Notes: generated by a model not told the origin, from the sequence alone. Counted from the stretch's first letter, positions 8,398 to 17,849 are shown. The stretch is DNA of 60,476 bases from an uncultured Chthonomonas sp. (GCA_903951425.1 CAJBBX010000163.1:1-60476); one strand, 5' to 3'. Made by a program: numbers and translations.

Positions 8398-9360
8398 TCA
8401 AGTGGCCGTCACTTCCAGGACGTCGAACAGGGAGGCGTCGAGCTTGTGCTCCTGCTGTAAGACTTCCTCCAGCGGGTTGGTGACGGTGGCGCCGCCTTCG
8501 TCCACGCCCACCATGAGGTTCGTGCTTCCGGCCAGGAGCAGGTCCGCCGCGCAGACGCCCATGCGGGTCGCCAATGATCGGTCGCGGGCGGTGGGTGATC
8601 CGCCGCGCTGGATGTGGCCCAGTACCGAGACGCGGGTCTCGATCCCCGTGACCTGTGTGATCGTCGCGCCCACTGCGGCCCCGCTGGCGGCGCCTTCGGC
8701 CACGACCACGATGCATGACATTTTGCCCCGTTCGCGCCAGGCCTGGATGCGCCGGCACAGCTCCACCATATCCACGTGGTGCTCCGGTGTGATGACGGCT
8801 TCTGCGCCGCCCGCCAGGGCGACCTCCATGGCGATGGATCCGTCAGCGCGGCCCATCACCTCAACCACGAAAACGCGGTCGTGCGACTCGGAGGTGTCGC
8901 GGATGCGGTCGATGGCCTCCAGAGCGGTGTTGACGGCGGTATCGAACCCGATGGTGTAGAGCGTGCCCGGGATATCGTTGTCGATGGTTCCGGGAAGACC
9001 GATGACATGCGCCCCGCAGGTCTTGTTCAGCGCCAGCGCGCCGCGGTAGGAGCCGTCGCCGCCGACAATGGCGATGCCCTCGATCCCGTGACGTGCGATG
9101 GTCTCGGCGGCCGCGGCCTGCCCCTCGGGCGTCTTGAACCGCTCGCATCGGGCTGTCTTAATGATCGTGCCGCCCTGGTCGATGATCCCGCTGACGGAGT
9201 GGAGACTCAAGGGTATGACGTGGTCATCCACCAGGCCGTGGTAGCCCCTCTCGATCCCGACTGCCTCGCCGCCCCTGGCGATGACGGTTCGGACTACGGC
9301 GCGGACCGCCGCGTTCATACCCGGTGCGTCGCCGCCGCTGGTGAGTACGCCAATGCGCAT
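8398..9360 (-). CDS. pfkA: ATP-dependent 6-phosphofructokinase
   Basis: Phosphorylates fructose 6-phosphate to the 1,6-bisphosphate in glycolysis. It has 320 residues, the length of bacterial PfkA. The N-terminus is MRIGVLTSGGDAPGMNAA, the phosphoryl-donor loop is VGGDGSYRG, and the catalytic segment is LPGTIDNDIPGT. The Gly of GGDGS (rather than the Asp of the GGDD form) indicates ATP rather than pyrophosphate as donor, according to family knowledge. The C-terminal substrate site VLGHIQRGGSPTARDR is present. ATG at 9360 is preceded by AGGGGAA. A fructokinase ends 18 bp upstream in the same direction, so the two kinases would take fructose to fructose 1,6-bisphosphate. Confidence 0.95.
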   Translation of the reverse strand: MRIGVLTSGGDAPGMNAAVRAVVRTVIARGGEAVGIERGYHGLVDDHVIPLSLHSVSGIIDQGGTIIKTARCERFKTPEGQAAAAETIARHGIEGIAIVGGDGSYRGALALNKTCGAHVIGLPGTIDNDIPGTLYTIGFDTAVNTALEAIDRIRDTSESHDRVFVVEVMGRADGSIAMEVALAGGAEAVITPEHHVDMVELCRRIQAWRERGKMSCIVVVAEGAASGAAVGATITQVTGIETRVSVLGHIQRGGSPTARDRSLATRMGVCAADLLLAGSTNLMVGVDEGGATVTNPLEEVLQQEHKLDASLFDVLEVTAT

Positions 9361-9378
9361 GGTGTTCCCCTGGCTCCG

Positions 9379-10377
9379 TTATCGTTGTCGTGGTGCGGCC
9401 ATCAGCTCATTCACGTCGGCAAGGCTCGGCAGGGCCGGAACGGCGCCCTTGCGCGTGGTGGCCAGCGCACCCACGGCGTTGGCGAAGGCGAAGGCCTCGG
9501 CCAGGTCCGCAGGCGGCCACTCGCGGTCCCGCGCCGAGGCTAGCCTCACCAGCATACCCGCCACGAATCCGTCGCCCGCGCCTGTGGTATCGACGGGCGT
9601 AACGGTGGGTGGTGTCGCTCGCCCGGCGGCGCCGTTAGTCGTGCGCCAGACGCACCCATCCGCTCCCATGGTGACGGCAACCAATCGCCGCACACCCAGG
9701 GCGATGAGGGCGTCCAGTATCGCGTCCAGCTGGGACGCGCCGGTCAGGAACTCGCCCTCTTCGTGGCTCACCTTCAGGACATCACATGAGGGGATCGCGG
9801 CCAACATGGCGCTCCGTGCGGTCCCGAGATCGGGCCAGAGCGCAGGTCGGAGGTTCGGGTCGAAGGAGATCAGCGCACCGGCCTCGCGCGCGATGGCGGC
9901 GGCCTGCAGCGTGGCGGAGCGTGATGGCTCCTGGATCAGACTGATACTCCCGAAATGGTAGGCGTCGCACTCGGCAAGCAGTGCAGTCGGCAACTCGTCG
10001 GGGCGATGCAGCATGTCGGCGCTGGGGTTGCGCCAAAAAGCGAAGTCCCGTTCGCCGTCGGTCTGGATCGAGACAAACGCCAGCCCTGTGCGGCTCTCGG
10101 GGTCCAGCATCAGCCCGCTTGTATCGACAGCGTCTTGGTTCAGCACATCGCGGATATGGCGTCCGAACGGATCGGCGCCCACCTTGCCGAGGAAGGCGGC
10201 CCGGCCGCCGAGCCGGGCCACCCCAACAGCCACGTTGGCAGGTGCGCCGCCGGCGGCCTTGATGAAGCCGGAAGCATCCGAAACGGTCACTCCCGCCTCA
10301 AGTGATACGAAGTCGATGAGGGCTTCGCCAAGGCACGCCACCAGCGGCGGCCGCTGCGTCACATGGCCTGGCCGCAT
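9379..10377 (-). CDS. PfkB-family carbohydrate kinase, probable fructokinase
   Basis: A 332-residue ribokinase-fold sugar kinase. Motifs are the N-terminal GEALIDFV, the sugar-binding GGAPANVAVGVARLG, and the ATP/anion-hole motif PVDTTGAGDGFVAGML with the catalytic Asp. The combination GEALID plus GGAPANVA is typical of fructokinases; 2-keto-3-deoxygluconate kinase or another hexokinase of the family cannot be excluded. The stop codon of hpf and the ATG at 10377 are directly adjacent. It is followed by pfkA 18 bp later, which supports a role feeding fructose 6-phosphate into glycolysis. Confidence 0.85.
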   Translation of the reverse strand: MRPGHVTQRPPLVACLGEALIDFVSLEAGVTVSDASGFIKAAGGAPANVAVGVARLGGRAAFLGKVGADPFGRHIRDVLNQDAVDTSGLMLDPESRTGLAFVSIQTDGERDFAFWRNPSADMLHRPDELPTALLAECDAYHFGSISLIQEPSRSATLQAAAIAREAGALISFDPNLRPALWPDLGTARSAMLAAIPSCDVLKVSHEEGEFLTGASQLDAILDALIALGVRRLVAVTMGADGCVWRTTNGAAGRATPPTVTPVDTTGAGDGFVAGMLVRLASARDREWPPADLAEAFAFANAVGALATTRKGAVPALPSLADVNELMAAPRQR

Positions 10378-10920
10378 CTAGGCTCCCGGCTCGATGAGGC
10401 CATAGGAGCCGTCGCGCCGGCGGTAGATGACGGAGACATCGCCGGTTTCAAGGTTGCGGAACACGAAGAACGGATGGTCGATCATCTCGAGCTGGAGCGC
10501 CGCCTCCTCGGGCAGCATGGGCTTCATGACGTAGTGCTTGCGGCGAGCGATCTTCGGCTGGAACGGCTCCTCGTCGCCCGGCGCGGGAGCCGTAGCAGGC
10601 TCAGTCACGTCCCGAATGGGCTTGCGGTGGTCGTGGCGGACACGGTCCTTGAAGCGCTTGACCTGCCTGTCCAGCTTAGCGGTCACGTTGTCGATTGCGG
10701 CGTGCAGTTCGGGGCATCGCTCCTCGCTGCGAAGGAAGACACCGTCGCCATCGACGTTCAGCTCAACGACGTACTGGCCGCGCTCGTATGTGCCCAACAG
10801 CTCCACGGTAGGCGGACGGTGGAACAGGCGCTCAAGCTTCGACAGCTTGCGCTCCGCGTACTCCGTCACCGTGTCCGGCACCCCTCCATGCTTGCCCTTC
10901 AGCGCGATCCTGGCTTCCAT
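10378..10920 (-). CDS. hpf: Long-form ribosome hibernation-promoting factor
   Basis: A 180-residue protein with the two-domain layout of long HPF. The N-terminal YfiA/RaiA fold (about residues 1-100) binds the 30S decoding region, and the C-terminal dimerisation domain (about 125-178, KHYVMKPMLPEEAALQLEMIDHPFFVF) ends in the characteristic RRRDGSYGLIEP. Long HPF dimerises ribosomes into inactive 100S particles in stationary phase. ATG at 10920 is preceded by AGGAGG. It lies between ispDF and the fructokinase in the leftward run. The linker between the domains is rich in Pro and Ala. Confidence 0.93.
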   Translation of the reverse strand: MEARIALKGKHGGVPDTVTEYAERKLSKLERLFHRPPTVELLGTYERGQYVVELNVDGDGVFLRSEERCPELHAAIDNVTAKLDRQVKRFKDRVRHDHRKPIRDVTEPATAPAPGDEEPFQPKIARRKHYVMKPMLPEEAALQLEMIDHPFFVFRNLETGDVSVIYRRRDGSYGLIEPGA

Positions 10921-10955
10921 CGTGAACCTCCTGTCCTGCAGAATGTGCGTTCCTA

Positions 10956-12122
10956 CTACCCTCCGGCCCGCTGCAGGGTCGCTACGGCCCAGCAGCCGAT
11001 ACCTTCTCGGCGACCCACGGGGCCCAGTCCCTCCGATGTAGTGGCTTTAATACTGATCCGCTCCGGTTCTAGTTCCAACGCCTGCGCCATGGCCTCTGCC
11101 ATGGCCGTCCGATGCGGCGCCAGACGGGGCGCCTCCGCCAGCACGGCCGCATCGATATTCGTTACCTGCCAGCCCGCCGCCCGGAGCCTGGCGCCAATCT
11201 CGGCCAGGAACTCAGTGCTGCGGCGGTTCCGATGGGCTGGATCGCCCGGCGGGAAGAGCAGGCCGATATCCCCCAGGCCGGCCGCACCCAGCAGTGCGTC
11301 ACAGACGGCGTGGACCACAACGTCGGCGTCCGAGTGCCCCTCCAGCCCCTGGGCATGCTCGATGCGCACGCCGCCCAGCCAGAGCTCGCGCTCTGACGTG
11401 AGCCGATGCACGTCGTAGCCGAGACCAGTCCGGACCTCACCGTCGGAGCGTCCGAGTAGCGCCCGCCTCACCGCGGCAAGGTCGACAGGAAGGGTCACCT
11501 TAACATTGGCGGCGTCGCCCGCCACGATGTGCACCGCGATGCCTGCGCGCTCCAGCAGCGACGACTCGTCGGTGGTCTCGTTGGCGGCGGGTCCGGCAAG
11601 GTCGTAGGCCCGCTCCAGCAGGTCGCGGCGGCACCCCTGCGGCGTCTGCACCAGGGCGATCCGTGGCCGGTCCAGCGTGGCCTCGACGCGTCCCTGGGCA
11701 TCGCAGAGCTTCGCCGTGTCGGTGCAGGGCAGGCCCGGAATGGCTACTCCATGCCTGCGGACACCGGCCAGTACCCGGTCGATGAGGTCCGGCGGCACAG
11801 CCGGGCGCGCGGCGTCATGCACCAAGACGGTCTGTACCCCCGCGTCGAGGCTCTCCAGCCCGCGCAGCACAGATGCCGCTCGTGTGGCGCCGCCTGCAAC
11901 GACCTGCGCCGCCTTGGTGAGCATCTTGGCGGCCTGTCGGATGCGGTCGAGCTCATCCGCCGCTCCGACGATGACGAGGCTGTCGATCCCCGGATGCGCG
12001 TCGAGCGCGCTAAGCGTCCATTCGATTAGGGGCTTCCCGCCGACGTCGGCCCAGATCTTGTTCTCTGCCCCGCCGAACCGGGCGCCCCGGCCCGCTGCCG
12101 GAACGATGGCGGCAACCGTCAT
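10956..12122 (-). CDS. ispDF: Bifunctional IspD-IspF enzyme of the MEP pathway
   Basis: A 388-residue fusion. The N-terminal half (about residues 1-225) is IspD, with IVPAAGRGARFGG for CTP binding and VLVHDAARPAV. It makes CDP-methylerythritol. The C-terminal half (about 230-388) is IspF, with GLGYDVHRL, the metal ligands in GLEGHSDADVVVHAVCDA, and GLGDIGLLFPPGD. It makes methylerythritol cyclodiphosphate. IspE, which acts between them, is not in the window. IspDF fusions are known in several bacterial groups. The ATG at 12122 overlaps the stop of the YacL-type gene as ATGA, implying coupled translation. dxs and a prenyl synthase of the same route lie elsewhere in this window. Confidence 0.95.
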   Translation of the reverse strand: MTVAAIVPAAGRGARFGGAENKIWADVGGKPLIEWTLSALDAHPGIDSLVIVGAADELDRIRQAAKMLTKAAQVVAGGATRAASVLRGLESLDAGVQTVLVHDAARPAVPPDLIDRVLAGVRRHGVAIPGLPCTDTAKLCDAQGRVEATLDRPRIALVQTPQGCRRDLLERAYDLAGPAANETTDESSLLERAGIAVHIVAGDAANVKVTLPVDLAAVRRALLGRSDGEVRTGLGYDVHRLTSERELWLGGVRIEHAQGLEGHSDADVVVHAVCDALLGAAGLGDIGLLFPPGDPAHRNRRSTEFLAEIGARLRAAGWQVTNIDAAVLAEAPRLAPHRTAMAEAMAQALELEPERISIKATTSEGLGPVGRREGIGCWAVATLQRAGG

Positions 12123-13255
12123 TCCGCGTCTCTGGCGCGCTCAGGCCGGGGCTTGACGCGCGCGAATACCATCTTCCCGGCTGAAGTCTGCAGTGCGCTG
12201 GTCACGGTGACCTCCACGTCTGCGCCGATGTGCTTGCGGCCATCATCGATGACGATCATTGTTCCGTCGTCTAGATACGCTACGCCCTGATTCGGTTCCT
12301 TCCCTTCGCGGGTCACGCTGACGCGCATCTCCTCGCCGGGCAGCATCACCGCCTTGAGCGCGTTGGCGAGCTCGTTGATGTTCATCACCGAGACGCCCTG
12401 CAATGAAGCGACCTTGTTAAGGTTGAAGTCGTTGGTGACGATGGTGCCGTTCAGCCGCTTGGCCAGCACCACCAGGCGGCCATCGACCTCGCGGGGCGCT
12501 CGGTCCGGCATGAAGTGGTCGAGGTTCCGCACGAGTAGCGGGTACTCCGCCTGAAGCTCTGCCAGCAGGTCCAGGCCGCGCCGACCGCGGGTGCGGCGCA
12601 CGGGGTCGGCGGCGTCGGCGATGTGCTGCAGCTCGTCGAGGACGAAGCCCGGCACGTAGAGCGTCCCCTCGATGAAGCCTGCCCGGCAGACGTCTACGAT
12701 GCGCCCGTCGATGATGACGTTGGTGTCCAGTATCTTGCACGAGGTTGGCACACTGCTGGGCATGGCGCCGTGCTCGCCGCGTGCGTGGGGGACGAATATG
12801 GCGGCAAGTTGGTCACCCATTCCCAGGGCATACCGTACGCCTAGATAGACGAATGCCACGCCAAGGATGAGTGCGATAAGGGGGCCGACGCGTGACATCC
12901 CGCTCAGCAGGAGCATGACCGGCGCGGTCACCATGAGGCCGAGCAGGACGCCGATGACCGCTGCGACCTTGTCGCGGGCCGACATCTGGTCGATGGAGTT
13001 CCCCAGCCGCACCAGCGCAGCGCCCAGCTTGGGACCCAGCACCGCGCCGCTGATGATGCCGATGATGCCGAAGGCGGCCACGGTGAACGAGCGGTACAGG
13101 GGGTAGGCCTGGCAGAGCTGGTCGAAGCTCGGCAGCGAGCCATAGGCCGGCCAACGAACGACGCTGCCCGCGGTGATGCCCATGGCCGTCATGCAGAGTA
13201 GAACCAGCGCACCGAACCACTGCTCGAAGCTGCGGACGCTTATGGCCGCCCTCAT
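12119..13255 (-). CDS. yacL: YacL-type membrane PIN-TRAM protein
   Basis: A 378-residue protein with four hydrophobic N-terminal segments (residues about 14-170), a PIN nuclease domain (about 190-300), and a C-terminal TRAM RNA-binding domain. PIN acidic residues are visible in ILDTNVIIDGRI, FVLDELQ and VTNDFNLNKVA. The TRAM region (MRVSVTREGKEPNQGVAYLDDG) is clear. This is the YacL architecture, which in Firmicutes and others commonly sits next to ispD, as it does here. The nuclease substrate is not known to me. The gene follows mqnC by about 54 bp and overlaps ispDF by 4 bases. Confidence 0.88.
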   Translation of the reverse strand: MRAAISVRSFEQWFGALVLLCMTAMGITAGSVVRWPAYGSLPSFDQLCQAYPLYRSFTVAAFGIIGIISGAVLGPKLGAALVRLGNSIDQMSARDKVAAVIGVLLGLMVTAPVMLLLSGMSRVGPLIALILGVAFVYLGVRYALGMGDQLAAIFVPHARGEHGAMPSSVPTSCKILDTNVIIDGRIVDVCRAGFIEGTLYVPGFVLDELQHIADAADPVRRTRGRRGLDLLAELQAEYPLLVRNLDHFMPDRAPREVDGRLVVLAKRLNGTIVTNDFNLNKVASLQGVSVMNINELANALKAVMLPGEEMRVSVTREGKEPNQGVAYLDDGTMIVIDDGRKHIGADVEVTVTSALQTSAGKMVFARVKPRPERARDAE

Positions 13256-13309
13256 AGGCTCACCTCGCTTGCTGTATCTCTAGAGACGGCTCAGACCCCC
13301 CTTGATGTT

Positions 13310-14413
13310 TCAGGTCTTGGGCCCCGGAATCGGCTCGTACTGCGTGTCTCGGCGAATCGGCTCGTACCCGGCCGCGCGAATCTGCCGCTCCAGCTCGTCG
13401 ATGGGCATGGTGAACCGGCATCCGGCGGCAGAGACGACGTTCTCCTCCATCATCGTCGAGCCGAAGTCGTCGAGCCCGTAGCCGAGCGCGATCTGCGCCA
13501 CTCGCGGGCCCTGCGTGACCCACGAAGCCTGCATGTGCGGCACGTTGTCCAGCGCCAGCCGCTACACGGCCACGGTCCGCAGGTAGTCGACGGCGCTGGC
13601 CCGCGAGCCGCCCAGTTCGGTGCCGTCGGGCTGGAACGACCAAGGGATGAACGCCGTGAAGCCGCTCGTCTCATCCTGGAGGTCGCGGATGCGCATCAGG
13701 TGTTCGACGCGATCCTCCCACGTATCGATGGAGCCGTACATCATGGTGGCCGTGGTCCGGATGCCGAGGCCATGGGCCACGCGCATGCAGTCGATCCACT
13801 CGTCGGCGGTGTCCTTGTGGGGCGAGATCTCGCGCCGCACCCGATCTGTCAGGATCTCGGCGCCGCCTCCGGGCATGCTGTCCAGACCCGCCGCCCGCAG
13901 GCGATCGAGCGTCTCAGGCAGTGTGAGGCGGCTGATCCGGGCGATGTAGATCGCCTCGGCAGGCGACAGGGCATGGAGGGTCACGGTCTTGTCCGCGAAG
14001 CCTCGCTTCACTGCCCGGAAGAGCTCCTCGAACCAATCGATCTTCAGCGAGGGGTTCAGGCCGCCCTGCAGGAGTACCTCGGTGCCGCCCACATCGACCA
14101 TCTCTTCGATCTTCTGGAGGATGGCCTCCAGCGGGAGAACATAGCCGCCATCGGAGCCGGGCACGCGGTAGAACGCGCAGAACTTGCACCGCACCCAGCA
14201 GACGTTCGTGTAGTTCACGTTGCGGCCGACCACATAGGTGACCGCCTGCGCCGGGTTCATCCGCCGGCGTACGCCATCGGCAGCGGCCGCCAGCCTCAGC
14301 AGATTGGCGTCTCGCGCCACCGCCAGGCACTCGTCCGCCACCAGCCGTCCACCGTCCGCCACGCGGGCGAGGGCCTCATCGAGGGACCTGGCGCTCGGTC
14401 GCACGTCACCCAT
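13310..14413 (-). pseudogene. mqnC: Cyclic dehypoxanthine futalosine synthase (MqnC) with in-frame UAG
   Basis: Radical SAM enzyme of the futalosine menaquinone pathway. The 4Fe-4S motif is CWVRCKFC, followed by AFYR, with later segments EVLLQGGLNP and DSMPGGGAEIL. The frame from ATG 14413 (overlapping the mqnE stop by 8 bases) is broken at codon 284 by TAG (13562-13564), between DYLRTVAV and RLALDNVPHMQASW. The downstream part stays in the same frame with full homology to the MqnC C-terminus and ends at TGA 13310. MqnC proteins usually have Ala or Ser at the stop position, so one base change (for example TCG to TAG) would explain it. It may be a true nonsense mutation or a sequencing error; the rest is undamaged, which argues against an old pseudogene. 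Confidence 0.85.
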
Positions 14414-15548
14414 GCCAAGCCTCCGCAGGAGCCACAGGCCGGTAGAGCGTGTCGCGCTCAACCGGCACGCGGCCCGCCTCGGTGATCAGCGCCTCCAGCT
14501 CCAGGCGGGAGAGGCTCTGCGAGGTCTGGCCCAGGCGGCCTTCGGGGAAGGTGATCTCATACTCCTGCACAGTGCCGTCGATATCGTCTGCGCCGTACCA
14601 GAGCGAGATCTGCGAGACCTGCACCGTACTCATCACCCAGAAGGACTTGATGTGCGCCAGGTTGTCCAGCAGGGCGCGGGAAACGGCTGCCATGCGCAGG
14701 TCGTCGATGCCCGTCGGGGCAGCCAGGTGCGACAGGTAGGTTCCCTCCGGGTGGAACGCCAGCGGGGTCAGGGCCAGCAGGTGCCCGGTCTCGTCCTGCA
14801 GCGCGCGAAGGGCCAGAAGGTGATCCACACGCTCCTCCGGTGTCTCGACGTGTCCGAAGAGCATGGTGGCGTACTGCGGCAGGCCGGCCGCCGCCACGTG
14901 CCGGGAGATGTCGATCCACTGGCTCGGCGTCAGCTTGTTCGGGTGGAGCAGTCCGTGGACGCGGTCCGACAGTACCTCGGCCCCGCCGCCGGGCACAGCG
15001 CCCAGCCCGGCCTCCATGAGAAGCTCAAGCGTCTCGGGCACGGGCCGGTCGGCGACGCGGGCGATCTGGTCGATCTCCACGGCCGTGAAGGCCTTGACGC
15101 AAGCCTCTGGCCTGGCGCGCTTGGCGGCTCGCAGCAGGTCGATGTAATACTCCAGCGGCAGGCGCGGGTCGATGCCTCCCACCATGTGGATCTCGGAGAG
15201 GCGCTCGTCGGGGCGCGCCGTCAGCGCGGCGTACACGTCGTCGGCGGTGAGCAGGTAGGGGGTGGGGCCGCCGTCCTTGGGGTTCCGCGCGAAGTAGCAG
15301 AAGCGGCAACCCTTGTTGCAGACGTTGGTGTAGTTGACGTGGCGGTTGAGGATGTAGTAGGTTTGGTCGCCGTTGAGCCGTTCGCGGGCCGCGTTGGCGA
15401 CCGTGCCCACTGCCGCTAGGTCGGGGCACGCCATCAGGCGGAGGCCATCCTCGCGACCCAGGCGGGCGCCGTCGAAGGTCTTGGCGTAGAGGTCGGTCAG
15501 CCCGGCCCTCTCCACAGCGGCGAGGGCCACGTCTGCTGCGCTATGCAT
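14406..15548 (-). CDS. mqnE: Aminofutalosine synthase (MqnE)
   Basis: A 380-residue radical SAM enzyme. The 4Fe-4S motif is CNKGCRFC, preceded by YYILNRHVNYTNV, and GLGAVPGGGAEVLSDRV follows. It joins 3-(1-carboxyvinyloxy)benzoate (the MqnA product) to SAM to give aminofutalosine, the second step of the futalosine route. It is paralogous to mqnC immediately downstream, and the two overlap by 8 bases. The motif spacing and the KGCRFCYFARN segment favour MqnE over MqnC. The start is the ATG at 15548, about 78 bp after gyrB in the same direction; the gap shows no clear promoter or terminator. Confidence 0.92.
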   Translation of the reverse strand: MHSAADVALAAVERAGLTDLYAKTFDGARLGREDGLRLMACPDLAAVGTVANAARERLNGDQTYYILNRHVNYTNVCNKGCRFCYFARNPKDGGPTPYLLTADDVYAALTARPDERLSEIHMVGGIDPRLPLEYYIDLLRAAKRARPEACVKAFTAVEIDQIARVADRPVPETLELLMEAGLGAVPGGGAEVLSDRVHGLLHPNKLTPSQWIDISRHVAAAGLPQYATMLFGHVETPEERVDHLLALRALQDETGHLLALTPLAFHPEGTYLSHLAAPTGIDDLRMAAVSRALLDNLAHIKSFWVMSTVQVSQISLWYGADDIDGTVQEYEITFPEGRLGQTSQSLSRLELEALITEAGRVPVERDTLYRPVAPAEAWHG

Positions 15549-15626
15549 GCTCGGTTCTACGCAGGCGGCGTTGCGACAGGCGCCCGCTTGGCCCGCAGTG
15601 GGACCGATTCGTCGGCACGGGACCGG

Positions 15627-17714
15627 CTAGCCGTGCCAGTCGACGTCCGAGACTTCCTTGGCGTGCCTGATGATGAAGTCGCGGCGCGGCTCCACCTTGT
15701 CGCCCATCAGGATGTCGAACATCTCCTGAGCATTGAACATGTCCTCAATGTCGACCTGCGCCAGTTTGCGTCGGTTTGGGTCCATGGTGGTATCGAAGAG
15801 GTCCTCTGGGTTCATTTCGCCGAGGCCTTTGAAGCGTGTGACCATGAGATCCTTGCGGTTTCGGACGCTCTTGACAATGTCGTCGCGCTCTTTCTCGGTC
15901 TGGGCGTAGTACTGCGTGTCCTTGCCCGCCTTGATGCGGAAGAGCGGCGGTTGGGCGACGTAGACGCACCCATCCTCGATGAGGGGCCGCATGTAGAGCC
16001 AGAAGAAGGTGAGCAGCAGTGTGCGGATGTGGTCGCCGTCCACGTCGGCGTCGGTCATGATGATGATCTTGTGGTAGCGGAGCTTCGAGAGGTCGTACGC
16101 GCCCTTCTTCTTGTCTCCGTTGCCGCCGTTCACCTCGGCGTAGGGATCGTCTTCCGCCTCGTCGCCGTTGCTCTCCTCGCCGCTGGTGATGCCGGTGCCC
16201 AGCGCGGTGATGAGCGACCGGATCTCTCGGTTCTCCAGGACTTTGTCCAAGCGGGCCTTGCCCACGTTGAGTATCTTGCCGCGTAGCGGGAGAACCGCCT
16301 GGGTGCGCCGGTCGCGGCCCTGCTTTGCGGAGCCGCCTGCAGAGTCGCCCTCCACCAGGTAGAGCTCGCATTTCGAGGGGTCGCGCTCGGTGCAGTCCGC
16401 CAGCTTGCCCGGCAGCGAGTTGCTCTCCAAGGCGCTCTGGCGTTTTACCAGATCGGCTGCCTTGCGTGCCGCGTCGCGGGCGCGCTGCGAGGTGAGGGCC
16501 TTGTCGATGATCCGCTTGCCGACGGCCGGGTTCTCTTCCAAGTAGGTGGTCAGCCGCTCACCCACGATGGAGTTGACGACGCCGTCGACCTCGGTGTTGG
16601 CAAGCTTCACTTTGGTCTGCGACTCGAACTGCGGGTTGGGCAACTTCACGGAGATGACGGCTGCCAGTCCCTCGCGCACGTCGTCGCCACTGAGGTTGGC
16701 TTCCTTCTCCTTGATCAGGTTCTGCTTCCGGGCGTAGGCGTTCAACACGCGCGTCAGGGCAGTCTTGAACCCGCTCAGGTGTGTGCCGCCGTCCGGTGTG
16801 TTGATCATGTTGGCGAAGCAGAGCACCGTCTCGGAGAAGTCATTGGAGTTGTACTGCATGGCGACGTCGAGCATGATGTCGTCGCGGGCGCCCGAGAAGT
16901 GGATCGCCTTGTGCATCGGGCTCTTGTTCTCGTTCAGGTATTCCACGAACTGCTGCAGGCCGTACTGATAGTGGAAGACCCGGTCTTCAACGCCTTCGCC
17001 GCCGTCGCGCTCATTGCGGAAGACCAGCACCACATCCTTGTTCAGGTAGGCGAGCTCACGCATGCGCCGGATGATGCGGTCGGGGTCGTACTGGATGTCG
17101 CCGAAGATCTCCGTGTCGGGTAGCCAGGTTACGCGGCTGCCGGTGCGACCGGGCTCGCACTCGGTCACCACATAGAGTGGCGTTGTGGTGGCGCCGCGCG
17201 TGAAGCCAATGCGGTGTTGCTTGCCGTCGCGCCAGACATCGATCGTGAGCCACTCCGATACGGCGTTTACGCACGAGACGCCCACGCCGTGGAGGCCACC
17301 GGAGACCTTGTACGAGCCGCTGTCGAACTTACCGCCGGCGTGCAGCTTGGTGAGCGCCAGCTCGACGCCCGGCATACCGGTCTGCTCGTTGATGTCCACC
17401 GGGATGCCGCGCCCGTCGTCGGTGACTGACACGCTGCCGTCTTCACAGAGCACCACATCGATGCGTGTGCAGTAGCCGGCCATGGCTTCGTCGATCGCGT
17501 TATCGCTTACCTCGACGAAGAGGTGCTGGAGGCCCCTGGCGTCCGTGCCGCCGATGTACATGGCCGGTCGTCGGCGCACTGCCTCCAAGCCCTCAAGGAC
17601 CTGAATCTGCTGCGCGTCGTAGACCGCGTCGACCCGCTCAAGCTGTGTACTTGCGTCTACCTCATCGTCATACTGCGAGACGTCGATCGGGGGCATCGTG
17701 AGATCGTCAGTCAT
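15627..17714 (-). CDS. gyrB: DNA gyrase subunit B
   Basis: ATPase subunit of type IIA topoisomerase, 695 residues from ATG 17714. That start is preferred over an upstream in-frame ATG at 17768 because GAAAGGA (17726-17732 on the reverse strand) lies 11 bases before it and the upstream codons overlap the promoter. The GHKL ATPase domain has LEAVRRRPAMYIGG, DNAIDEAMAGY and GGLHGVGVSCVNA. The TOPRIM domain begins at about residue 450 (LVEGDSAGGSAKQGRDR), with the metal-binding DADVDGDHIRTLLL. The C-terminus has RFKGLGEMNPEDLFDTTMDP. A ParE assignment is possible in principle, but GyrB fits better. A strong promoter lies just upstream. Confidence 0.94.
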   Translation of the reverse strand: MTDDLTMPPIDVSQYDDEVDASTQLERVDAVYDAQQIQVLEGLEAVRRRPAMYIGGTDARGLQHLFVEVSDNAIDEAMAGYCTRIDVVLCEDGSVSVTDDGRGIPVDINEQTGMPGVELALTKLHAGGKFDSGSYKVSGGLHGVGVSCVNAVSEWLTIDVWRDGKQHRIGFTRGATTTPLYVVTECEPGRTGSRVTWLPDTEIFGDIQYDPDRIIRRMRELAYLNKDVVLVFRNERDGGEGVEDRVFHYQYGLQQFVEYLNENKSPMHKAIHFSGARDDIMLDVAMQYNSNDFSETVLCFANMINTPDGGTHLSGFKTALTRVLNAYARKQNLIKEKEANLSGDDVREGLAAVISVKLPNPQFESQTKVKLANTEVDGVVNSIVGERLTTYLEENPAVGKRIIDKALTSQRARDAARKAADLVKRQSALESNSLPGKLADCTERDPSKCELYLVEGDSAGGSAKQGRDRRTQAVLPLRGKILNVGKARLDKVLENREIRSLITALGTGITSGEESNGDEAEDDPYAEVNGGNGDKKKGAYDLSKLRYHKIIIMTDADVDGDHIRTLLLTFFWLYMRPLIEDGCVYVAQPPLFRIKAGKDTQYYAQTEKERDDIVKSVRNRKDLMVTRFKGLGEMNPEDLFDTTMDPNRRKLAQVDIEDMFNAQEMFDILMGDKVEPRRDFIIRHAKEVSDVDWHG

Positions 17715-17754
17715 GCGGCAAGGTGTCCTTTCGGGGCCTCGGTGCTGAGTCAGA

Positions 17755-17783
17755 ATTATACCCGACACATAGACACCTATCGA
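17755..17783 (-). promoter_or_regulatory. Candidate gyrB promoter
   Basis: On the reverse strand, TCGATA (17778-17783) is followed by a 17-bp spacer and a perfect TATAAT (17755-17760). The expected start of transcription near 17748 gives a leader of about 34 bases to gyrB. Confidence 0.65.
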
Positions 17784-17819
17784 CCGGTCTGCGCCGTCGC
17801 GCGGAGGGGCTTGGAGCCA

Positions 17820-17839
17820 GGCCTCGCGGGCGCGAGGCC
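17820..17839. repeat. Palindrome between gyrB and the 5'-nucleotidase gene
   Basis: GGCCTCGC (17820-17827) and GCGAGGCC (17832-17839) form a perfect 8-bp inverted repeat around GGGC. It sits between the two divergent promoters, ending 10 bp before the extended -10 of the rightward gene, so it would overlap that promoter's -35 zone. Possible operator. Confidence 0.4.
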
Positions 17840-17849
17840 CCCTGCGCTA

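Noticed and set aside
13310-14413. UAG reassigned to a sense codon, explaining the mqnC interruption
   Set aside because: UAG is the natural terminator of leuS, asnS, the TldE homologue, ispA and the DegT gene in this window, so general reassignment is not credible.
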